A stretch of 5,474 nt of DNA from contig JAKMFY010000197.1 in the NCBI GenBank assembly GCA_022425185.1, forward strand, positions 1 through 5,474, given 5' to 3'. The DNA is from Candidatus Poseidoniaceae archaeon (GTDB taxonomy: Archaea; Thermoplasmatota; Poseidoniia; Poseidoniales; Poseidoniaceae). The position numbers and the translations under genes are program-made. Positions 1 through 5,008 of this stretch are shown here, piece by piece. Each line of letters starts with the position of its first letter. The first letter of the stretch is position 1. Under the pieces are notes generated by a model, which was given only the letters and a program-made list of their open reading frames with translations, had not been told where the DNA came from and did not search any database.

Positions 1-2
1 CT

Positions 3-503
3 GCACAACACCGTTTTGATAACGATCCTATTCACGGCCGTACACTTGAAGAACAGCAGATACTTGCTTCGAAACTCGTAACAAAACCATCACCAATTAC
101 AGAAGAAGATATTGTGAAAACCTTTCAACAGCAACGTTCTGCAAAGAAAAGTAATCTCCTTCAAGCAGTAGCAAATAAAAATCAATGGAAGAATTCTCCA
201 CCAAAACCAGATGTTGCTCGATATATTGGTGAAGAAGCCTGGAGAGATGAAGATCTAGATGACTCTGAGTACCATACTGGGAGGACGGTTCCGAGTCAAA
301 ACATCCCTTCAGTCGATCGTTCTGATAGGGTCGGAGAAGATAAGAAAATGGTCGCTAGAGCAGATATACAAGCCAAAGGAAAGGGTGTAGATCAGGAGTT
401 GTTGGATATCATTGAAGTAGAAGAGATGCATCAACAAAAGCAGAAAAAAGAGGATTGGAAATCTACTCTCTCAGATGTTGATGATCTATTAAATGATGAT
501 TAG
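3..503 (+). CDS. C-terminal part of an unrecognised charged protein (5' end outside the window)
   Basis: The reading frame is open from the left edge to a TAG stop, giving 166 visible residues. A GTG at 114 could serve as a start, but coding-like sequence continues upstream without a stop, so a start left of the window is more likely. The visible part is very polar, rich in E, D, K and Q, with no membrane segment, no cysteine motif and no catalytic signature that I recognise. Residues encoded around 400-460 are dense in E, K and Q and could form a helix or short coiled coil; the protein ends in a very acidic tail (DVDDLLNDD). This composition suggests a flexible C-terminal extension rather than an enzyme core. 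It converges with the AlaX gene, with 53 bp between the stops. Function is unknown; the missing N-terminal part would be needed to name it. Confidence 0.7.
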   Translation, partial: AQHRFDNDPIHGRTLEEQQILASKLVTKPSPITEEDIVKTFQQQRSAKKSNLLQAVANKNQWKNSPPKPDVARYIGEEAWRDEDLDDSEYHTGRTVPSQNIPSVDRSDRVGEDKKMVARADIQAKGKGVDQELLDIIEVEEMHQQKQKKEDWKSTLSDVDDLLNDD

Positions 504-518
504 TGTTTATCATTTAAT
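488..518 (+). terminator. AT-rich hairpin over the stop codon, followed by A- and T-tracts
   Basis: A perfect 10-bp inverted repeat (488-497 ATTAAATGAT and 509-518 ATCATTTAAT) flanks the TAG stop at 501-503. In RNA it can gain two more pairs (G498-U508, A499-U507), leaving a 7-nt loop. Downstream are A8 at 527-534, which reads as U8 on the minus strand, and T6 at 541-546. The T6 fits a T-tract 3' end for the left gene and the A8 one for alaX coming from the right. The arms are seen directly; the terminator role is inferred. Confidence 0.45.
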
Positions 519-556
519 CATAAAGGAAAAAAAATAAAACTTTTTTGTTTAGATTT

Positions 557-1282
557 TTATCTAAGAATGTAAGAAACCCTTTGTTTACCCTTCCCTTTAG
601 ATTTCTTTCCAGTAAATTCGATTTCTCCAATTTCAGATATGTTTCTAACATGTGTTCCTGCACAGGGACACATGTCTTGTTGATCACCGATGGTAACAAC
701 CCGAAGATCGTTGATGAACGATGGTAAGAGGTCCATATTCGTACGTTCCTGGGGCATTATTGCGTTAATCTCATTCCTTGTCATTTGAGAGTCTGTAACG
801 TCTAATGCCTGCTTTATTTTCTGATTTACTTCAGATTGTAATTGTAATAACATTTCTTCAGTAAATTGAATTGGATGGAAATCGATTCTGGATCGGTCCG
901 TATGTATTTGATTGCCAACGGTTCGAACTCCATCAAACAATTCGTATGCGATACCACTTACAAGATGTTGGGCTGTATGCATTTTCATGTGAGCATAACG
1001 GCGTTCAAAATCGATCAAACCAGTTACTTCGTCGCCAACTTCCAAATCAAGCACATCATCAACAGTGTGTTCGATGATATCCCGGCCACGCACTTCTGTA
1101 ACATTCAATTGCCCATTTGGGCCATTAAGGACACCTAAATCCCAATTTTGTCCACCTCCGAGTGGATAGAATAGTGTTCGATCTAATGAAATTTTATTTT
1201 CTTGAATTTGAGTTACTGTCGCTGTGAATTCTTTCTCGTAAGCAGCATCGATAGAAGATAAGTACAGTCGTTCTGTTGTCAT
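557..1282 (-). CDS. alaX: AlaX-M type alanyl-tRNA editing hydrolase
   Basis: This is a stand-alone homologue of the alanyl-tRNA synthetase editing domain, which hydrolyses Ser (or Gly) wrongly attached to tRNA-Ala in the cytoplasm. It has 241 residues, normal for the AlaX-M class that carries the extra N-terminal beta domain. The family's GGGQ motif is at residues 42-45. Zinc ligands are visible as HTAQH (H102, H106) and CAGTH (C207, H211), so the catalytic site looks complete. An ATG nine codons upstream (1309) is in frame, but I chose 1282. That ATG overlaps the TGA of the upstream FAD gene as ATGA and has a GGAG Shine-Dalgarno-like sequence 8 nt before it. It is the third gene of the ferredoxin-FAD-alaX operon and is probably translationally coupled. 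Residue GGGQN replaces the more usual GGGQP. Specificity for Ser-tRNA-Ala rather than another mischarged tRNA cannot be read from the sequence. Confidence 0.9.
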   Translation of the reverse strand: MTTERLYLSSIDAAYEKEFTATVTQIQENKISLDRTLFYPLGGGQNWDLGVLNGPNGQLNVTEVRGRDIIEHTVDDVLDLEVGDEVTGLIDFERRYAHMKMHTAQHLVSGIAYELFDGVRTVGNQIHTDRSRIDFHPIQFTEEMLLQLQSEVNQKIKQALDVTDSQMTRNEINAIMPQERTNMDLLPSFINDLRVVTIGDQQDMCPCAGTHVRNISEIGEIEFTGKKSKGKGKQRVSYILR

Positions 1283-1977
1283 AGATTCATCTCCGTTAAC
1301 TCTTTCCACAAGTTCATTCCACTCGAAAACCGTTGATCACAAGACCACATCTCGCGTTGAAGTGGAAGTTTTGTTGGGATTATTTCCAGAATCTTCGTAT
1401 TCAGTGATTCTTTTTGACCACCATACCAAGATTCGACTAAACCATCATAGCGTTCAAGCTGGAGTTCGGAATCTGAAAAGTTCTCTATTTCGGTGTCAAT
1501 ATGTAGAAAACCTGTGGCAAATTCTCGTTCTATTTCATATCGAATACTTACGTCTGTGAGATTATGTTGGATAGCCCACGGAATCCAGGTATCTTGTGTT
1601 GTATCCACTACAATATCGAATGTATGCTCACCTTCCATTTGGCTCGCTCCTTTTATGTTTACAAGAATACCTTGCTGAGACTTTGTTGATGATGTGATTC
1701 TTGCTTTATTGAGAAGAACTACACCCCGTTTTGCAAGTTGTATGTTCATAGATTTCATAATCCATTCATGGCGATAACCCGTATCTTTACCTTCAAAACC
1801 TTGCTCGGTTTCAAAATTCATTGGGATGTTATCTCGATTATGAAGAAGGCTAGGCCAAACATTCGGTAAACCAAATTCTATGCTATGATCTGCAATGAGG
1901 ACTTTGCATCCATTGTTCAAAGCTGAGTAAGCACATCCGTATGCAAGTAGACCTGCACCAACAATAAGAACTCGAAT
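1279..1977 (-). CDS. short Rossmann-fold FAD-binding oxidoreductase-like protein, start disrupted or non-canonical
   Basis: The frame encodes a beta-alpha-beta dinucleotide-binding fold: RVLIVGAGLLAYG at the N-terminus (GxGxxA instead of the usual GxGxxG) and an acidic residue ending strand two (VLIAD, D30). A later FDIVVDTTQDTWIPW segment (about residues 120-134) resembles the DLVVDASG...PRW region of FAD monooxygenases and geranylgeranyl reductases. At about 232 residues it is far shorter than those roughly 400-residue enzymes. The first canonical start in frame is TTG at 1920, but this would delete the nucleotide-binding loop. I therefore place the start at ATT 1977, which would give (M)RVLIVGAG and has GGTGAT, complementary to the archaeal 16S 3' end, 3 nt upstream. 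The alternative is a 5-bp duplication that broke a GTG start at 1985. The gene lies between ferredoxin and alaX and overlaps alaX by 4 bp. Electron transfer from the ferredoxin is inferred; the substrate is unknown. Confidence 0.6.
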   Translation of the reverse strand: MRVLIVGAGLLAYGCAYSALNNGCKVLIADHSIEFGLPNVWPSLLHNRDNIPMNFETEQGFEGKDTGYRHEWIMKSMNIQLAKRGVVLLNKARITSSTKSQQGILVNIKGASQMEGEHTFDIVVDTTQDTWIPWAIQHNLTDVSIRYEIEREFATGFLHIDTEIENFSDSELQLERYDGLVESWYGGQKESLNTKILEIIPTKLPLQREMWSCDQRFSSGMNLWKELTEMNL

Positions 1978-1982
1978 CGAAT
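1973..1982 (-). repeat. 5-bp tandem duplication (ATTCG x2) at the start of the FAD gene
   Basis: On the minus strand two ATTCG copies (1982-1978 and 1977-1973) follow the ferredoxin TGA/GTG overlap directly. With a single copy, GTG at 1985 would read GTG ATT CGA GTT CTT, giving MIRVL and joining the FAD frame exactly, with a GTGA overlap to the ferredoxin stop. With two copies that GTG runs in another frame to a TGA after about 20 codons. Confidence 0.7.
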
Positions 1983-2194
1983 CACCGACCTAAGATTTCC
2001 AATGCGTCAACAGGGCAAGATGGAATACAGTGATCACAGTATGTGCATAATTTCTGTTCCACAATGGCAAGTAGTCCTTTCATAGAAAGAGCGTTGGTTG
2101 GGCAAAGACCAATACAAGCTCCACAACCGTAACACCGATCATCGTCTACGACGAACTCAAGTGTTCCCATGATTGTTCCACTGGACATCATCAT
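1982..2194 (-). CDS. small 2x[4Fe-4S] ferredoxin
   Basis: The 70-residue protein carries two classic cluster motifs. The first is C21-x2-C24-x2-C27-x3-C31-P and the second is C50-x2-C53-x2-C56-x3-C60-P, so all eight ligands for two [4Fe-4S] clusters are present. It is a soluble low-potential one-electron carrier, the usual electron donor in anaerobic-type or lipid-reducing pathways in archaea. Three ATG codons stand in a row at 2194, 2191 and 2188, and another is at 2170 (MGTLEF); none has a strong Shine-Dalgarno. The 2170 start would still keep both clusters, so the N-terminus is uncertain. It is the first gene of the minus-strand operon and ends at the FAD gene start. The partner is likely the FAD protein; by analogy, an archaeal geranylgeranyl reductase in Methanosarcina works with a ferredoxin encoded next to it. 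That analogy does not establish the same reaction here. Confidence 0.88.
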   Translation of the reverse strand: MMMSSGTIMGTLEFVVDDDRCYGCGACIGLCPTNALSMKGLLAIVEQKLCTYCDHCIPSCPVDALEILGR

Positions 2195-2230
2195 ATTTGT
2201 TCTTCGTTATTTCAAAAGGATTTTTTTACG

Positions 2231-2250
2231 GAAATAATTTCTAAAAGAAA
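2231..2250. promoter_or_regulatory. overlapping palindromes at the predicted ferredoxin transcript start (candidate operator)
   Basis: GAAAT-A-ATTTC (2231-2241) and TTTCT-AAA-AGAAA (2238-2250) are both perfect inverted repeats and overlap by four bases. They lie just downstream of the TATA-like box, where a repressor could block initiation of the ferredoxin operon. AT-rich sequence makes short palindromes common, so this is only a candidate. Confidence 0.25.
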
Positions 2251-2254
2251 TCAT

Positions 2255-2262
2255 CTTTATAA
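2255..2262 (-). promoter_or_regulatory. TATA-like box for the ferredoxin operon
   Basis: The minus strand reads TTATAAAG here inside a longer AT-rich run. An archaeal TATA box at this place would put the transcript start near 2231, leaving a leader of about 37 nt before the first ferredoxin ATG. Based on composition and spacing only. Confidence 0.35.
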
Positions 2263-2400
2263 TAATTGAACATGAAATGTGACACTTAGGATAGACCCCT
2301 TGGCTTCCATTGGAACACAATACTGCTAGGTAAAGAAACAACAAAACAGAAAAGAATAACGAAAACAACAAAATCCATCTGAAGATTATCGCGTATAGTG

Positions 2401-2409
2401 TATATTATT
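2401..2409 (+). promoter_or_regulatory. TATA-like box for the beta-CASP nuclease operon
   Basis: TATATTATT is the best TATA-like element before the operon. Archaeal spacing of about 25-30 bp predicts a transcript start near 2430-2435. The leader before the GTG at 2461 would then be about 30 nt, or about 85 nt if translation starts at 2518. Confidence 0.4.
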
Positions 2410-2460
2410 ATTGTAAAAAAGGTATGAGAATTACATGATCATTTACGATAAAACCTTCCA

Positions 2461-3831
2461 GTGGAAACAATGGGGTGTGACCCACAAGTTCTTCTGTTCC
2501 TAACGAATCGTCTAAACATGGTCGTTTATGCACCAGGGCGTACAACAAAATATCCATCTTCACCTCCAGATGAAGGTTTGAGATACCATTACCTTGGTGG
2601 TGGTAACGAAGTTGGAAACGTAGGAATTGTACTCGAAGATCCAACTTCAAATCGTTTGTTACTAGATTATGGCTTAGCACCTACAAAACCTCCACGTTAT
2701 CCTGATGAAGCACCGTATGTCTCTGATGCAATTATTACACATTCTCATATTGATCACCTTGGTATGGTACCTTGGCTAGCCTCTAATCACAATACTAATC
2801 TACACGCTACCGAACTAACTGCAGCGATTTCTGAAATGATGTGGTACGATTGTCACAAGGTCTCATCAATCGAACGCTATCCTCTTCCATGGGATAAGCG
2901 AGATATTGATATCGCGTTATCAAATTGGAATACACACAAATTCAACAGTTCTTGGGAACAAAATGATTGGAAGATGGAACTTCATCGAGCTGGACATATA
3001 CCTGGTGCAGCAATGCTACATGTTGACACTGGCAGTAAGAAAATTCTCTTTTCTGGAGATTTTGATACTCGAGATTCACAACTAGTCATCGGTGCAAAGC
3101 CAGTAAAAACAGATGTTTTGTTTGTCGAAGGAACTTATGGAGGGCGAGATCATCCTTCAAAGGAAGAAGAAAACCTTCGTTTTATTGAGCGAATATCAGA
3201 AGTTGTACAAAGGGGTGGGACAGCACTCGTACCAGCCTTTGCGAATGGCCGGACCCAAGATGTAGTTATGCTTCTCCACAAGCATCTACCACATCTTGAT
3301 GTTCACGTAGATGGTATGGGTAAGCGTGTAGCGAGACTACAGATGCAACACCCTGAAACATTACGTGACCCATCAGCACTTGAGGCTGCGTGGAGTTGGT
3401 GCAGAAGAGTTTCGAGTAAATCAGATCGTAAGAAAGCACTCTCTGCTGATGTTATTGTGTCTACATCAGGAATGCTTGATGGGGGACCGTCTATTTGGTA
3501 TCTTAATCGCCTCCGTCACGACCCAAAAAATGCCGTACTTCTCACAGGTTATCAGGCAAAGAATACTGGAGGTAGGCGATTACTTGAAGAAAAACGCATA
3601 CCGATATTTAGTAATTTAACACCCATCGATCTTGAAATCGATCAATACTCTTTCTCAACACATGCAGGACATAGTGAAATTGTACAATTCGCAAAAGACT
3701 GTGAGGCTGAGGATGTCGTTATTTACCATTCAGACCCAAACATAGCACGTCCGCCACTTGCTAAAGCATTAGAAGAAAATGGACACAATGTACATGTTCC
3801 AGAAAACGGTATATCTGGAATACTTGAATGA
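2461..3831 (+). CDS. metallo-beta-lactamase/beta-CASP RNA-processing nuclease (Cft2/YSH1, archaeal CPSF-like)
   Basis: All active-site motifs of a zinc-dependent beta-CASP nuclease are present in order (numbered from GTG 2461): D69 (LLLDYG); H94-x-H96-x-D98-H99 (HSHIDH); H179 (AGHIPGAA); D200 (SGDFDTRD); E223 of beta-CASP motif A (VEGTYGG); H401 of motif B (FSTHAGH); and H423 of motif C (IYHSDP). The TYGGRDHP sequence and the length of about 440-456 residues fit the archaeal CPSF/Cft2 group, which cleaves or trims RNA 3' ends. There is no N-terminal KH region, so it resembles aCPSF2 more than aCPSF1. The start is uncertain: GTG 2461, ATG 2470 or ATG 2518. The last gives MVVYAPGRTT, a natural-looking N-terminus close to the fold, but no candidate has a clear Shine-Dalgarno. 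It leads the operon with the zinc-ribbon gene, overlapping it by 4 bp. Endo- versus exonuclease activity cannot be decided from sequence. Confidence 0.92.
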   Translation: METMGCDPQVLLFLTNRLNMVVYAPGRTTKYPSSPPDEGLRYHYLGGGNEVGNVGIVLEDPTSNRLLLDYGLAPTKPPRYPDEAPYVSDAIITHSHIDHLGMVPWLASNHNTNLHATELTAAISEMMWYDCHKVSSIERYPLPWDKRDIDIALSNWNTHKFNSSWEQNDWKMELHRAGHIPGAAMLHVDTGSKKILFSGDFDTRDSQLVIGAKPVKTDVLFVEGTYGGRDHPSKEEENLRFIERISEVVQRGGTALVPAFANGRTQDVVMLLHKHLPHLDVHVDGMGKRVARLQMQHPETLRDPSALEAAWSWCRRVSSKSDRKKALSADVIVSTSGMLDGGPSIWYLNRLRHDPKNAVLLTGYQAKNTGGRRLLEEKRIPIFSNLTPIDLEIDQYSFSTHAGHSEIVQFAKDCEAEDVVIYHSDPNIARPPLAKALEENGHNVHVPENGISGILE

Positions 3832-4175
3832 TTCATCCAGCCGAAGAGGTTGAATATATCAACCTAAAGGGACTGTTGATACTCATGGCGGCAAAAGCAC
3901 CAGGCGGGAAGAAACGTCCACGAAGGAAACGAAAGTTGCGACTCAGTCTACGTCAAAGTAAAATTAAGAAAACTGACACATATACTGACAGTATTGGTTG
4001 GTCAACAGATGTTGGACGTACATTGGGAGACGCTCCTAAAAAGGCAGAACCTGAAACAATCTCAATTCAATGTGACATGTGCGGTTCGATGCTAAAAATT
4101 CGAAAACCGACAAGAGCTCGCTATTCAGTAACATGCTCATATCCAGAATGTGGAAACGTCATGTCTTTCGATTAA
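3828..4175 (+). CDS. small basic zinc-ribbon protein
   Basis: A 115-residue protein with two parts. The N-terminal half is very basic (KKRPRRKRKLRLSLRQSKIKK, residues 28-48), as in nucleic-acid-binding tails. The C-terminal half is a compact zinc ribbon with C82-x2-C85 and C103-x4-C108 (QCDMCG, TCSYPECG), similar in style to short MJ0042-type zinc ribbons. The ATG at 3828 overlaps the nuclease stop as ATGA, which favours coupled translation. A second ATG at 3885 (MAAKAPGGKK) gives a more natural N-terminus and lies about 30 bp after a TATATC element, so a 96-residue form is a real alternative. Encoded directly after an RNA nuclease and rich in basic residues, it may bind RNA or assist the nuclease; that is inferred. 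I do not recognise a named family. Confidence 0.75.
   Translation: MIHPAEEVEYINLKGLLILMAAKAPGGKKRPRRKRKLRLSLRQSKIKKTDTYTDSIGWSTDVGRTLGDAPKKAEPETISIQCDMCGSMLKIRKPTRARYSVTCSYPECGNVMSFD
3847..3865 (+). promoter_or_regulatory. perfect inverted repeat with a TATA-like centre at the nuclease/zinc-ribbon junction
   Basis: AGGTTGA (3847-3853) and TCAACCT (3859-3865) form a perfect 7-bp inverted repeat around ATATA, 16 bp after the nuclease stop. The centre reads AATATATC, about 30 bp before ATG 3885. This spacing would fit an internal promoter for a leaderless zinc-ribbon-tupA transcript. It could equally be an RNA hairpin or chance within coding sequence. Confidence 0.3.
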
Positions 4176-4176
4176 G

Positions 4177-4995
4177 ATGAAACGATCTTTTTTCTTACTC
4201 TTCGTAATCATGCTTCCTTGTTTACAAGGTTGCTTAGGAACTTCAGAGGAAGTCTCTGACAAAACGATACGTCTCGCAACGACAACCTCAATGCGTGATT
4301 CAGGATTATTATCTGAACTTTTACCAGCCTTTACAGTCGAGACTGGAATTGAAGTGGATGTCATTGCAGTTGGATCTGGAGCAGCAATGAATCTTGCAAA
4401 GACAAATGATGTTGACGTACTCATCACTCATTCTCCTGCATCTGAAATACAGTTCATCAAAGATGGTTATGCAATAAATAGAACCACATTTGCTTGGAAC
4501 AGATTCGTCTTGATCGGACCAGACTCTCTACCTGGATACCTGACTGAAGCCATGTCTTCTCTTGTTCGTGAGAATAAATGCTTTATTTCGAGAGGAGATT
4601 CTTCGGGAACCCATATCAAAGAACAAGATGTTTGGAGAAAGGTCGCAGAGAGCAACAACCTTTCATTCATCGACAATGAACTCGGCTATCACCCGGATTG
4701 GGAAGGATATCAGTCGATTGGACAGGGAATGGGTGCTGCCATTACAATTGCTAATGAATTAGAATGTTGGACCTTATCAGATAAAGGAACAGCGTTATTT
4801 CGTTCAGACAACATTGAACTCGGTATACAAGAATTCGCATCACCAGCATTGGTAAACCCGTATTCAGTCCTACTTTTAGACAACGACAAACTGTTAGAAA
4901 CAACCCTTTTGAATGAGTTTTTACTCAAAAGTATTGACCTAATCGATAACTACAAAGTTTCCAATCAAACTTTGTTTCAAAGTGGTCCCCCTTGA
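4177..4995 (+). CDS. tupA: tungstate-binding lipoprotein of an ABC transporter (TupA family)
   Basis: A 272-residue substrate-binding protein that would capture tungstate outside the cell and deliver it to an ABC permease. TupA-type motifs are present (from ATG 4177): LATTTSMRDSGLL (33-45), VIAVGSGAA (62-70), DVDVLITHSPASE (78-90), SRGDSSGTH (138-146), GQGMG (182-186) and TLSDKGT (199-205). The N-terminus is a short signal, K-R then a hydrophobic run ending in the lipobox LQGC with C19 as the likely lipid anchor. An in-frame ATG at 4150 would put METSCLSIK before the signal; I reject it because 4177 gives a clean signal peptide and starts 1 nt after the zinc-ribbon stop. Molybdate or another oxyanion cannot be excluded, but the TTTS and SRGD...GTH motifs are characteristic of TupA. 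No permease gene follows; the next gene is convergent and probably the ATPase of the same importer. Confidence 0.88.
   Translation: MKRSFFLLFVIMLPCLQGCLGTSEEVSDKTIRLATTTSMRDSGLLSELLPAFTVETGIEVDVIAVGSGAAMNLAKTNDVDVLITHSPASEIQFIKDGYAINRTTFAWNRFVLIGPDSLPGYLTEAMSSLVRENKCFISRGDSSGTHIKEQDVWRKVAESNNLSFIDNELGYHPDWEGYQSIGQGMGAAITIANELECWTLSDKGTALFRSDNIELGIQEFASPALVNPYSVLLLDNDKLLETTLLNEFLLKSIDLIDNYKVSNQTLFQSGPP
4952..4975 (+). terminator. perfect 9-bp hairpin near the end of tupA
   Basis: ACAAAGTTT (4952-4960) and AAACTTTGT (4967-4975) pair perfectly around a 6-nt loop, 18 bp before the tupA TGA. The gap to the convergent ATPase gene is only 13 bp, so any 3'-end signal must lie inside coding sequence. 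No long T-tract follows directly; a T7 is at 5065-5071. The pairing is seen directly; the 3'-end role is inferred. Confidence 0.3.
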
Positions 4996-5008
4996 ATGAA
5001 GAATGAAA

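Larger units (their letters stand above)
2195..2460. other. divergent intergenic region without a convincing gene
   Basis: These 266 bp separate the minus-strand ferredoxin operon from the plus-strand nuclease operon. They hold an AT-rich box for each direction, a candidate operator, and an 11-bp palindrome TTCCA-T-TGGAA at 2305-2315. Between about 2331 and 2374 the plus strand is strongly A-rich with almost no T. I see no tRNA, no cloverleaf-like pairing and no ORF of useful length, apart from a 22-codon open frame starting at 2435. Confidence 0.6.

Noticed and set aside
866..1138. Plus-strand open frames of 68-90 codons opposite alaX
   Set aside because: They lie antisense to a clear AlaX gene with intact zinc-binding motifs, and their translations show no recognisable domain.
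1362..1678. Plus-strand open frames opposite the FAD protein gene
   Set aside because: These are antisense shadows of a frame that encodes a coherent Rossmann protein.
1982..1992. Programmed frameshift fusing the ferredoxin to the FAD protein
   Set aside because: A +1 shift at CGG-TGA would be needed, with no slippery re-pairing of the tRNA; the 5-bp duplication or ATT start explains the junction better.
2272..2340. Possible tRNA or small RNA in the intergenic region
   Set aside because: No acceptor stem, T-loop consensus or cloverleaf pairing could be found on either strand.
2408..2680. Minus-strand 90-codon frame across the nuclease start
   Set aside because: It overlaps the conserved N-terminal part of the nuclease and has no domain signature or sensible start context.
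4174..4193. AAGAT/ATCTT stem followed by T6 at the tupA start, resembling an attenuator
   Set aside because: The stem is only 5 bp and the T-run is explained by Phe codons of the signal peptide.
4137..4427. Minus-strand 96-codon frame opposite the tupA start
   Set aside because: It is antisense to the signal peptide and conserved TTTS region of TupA; its S/T-rich translation looks non-coding.
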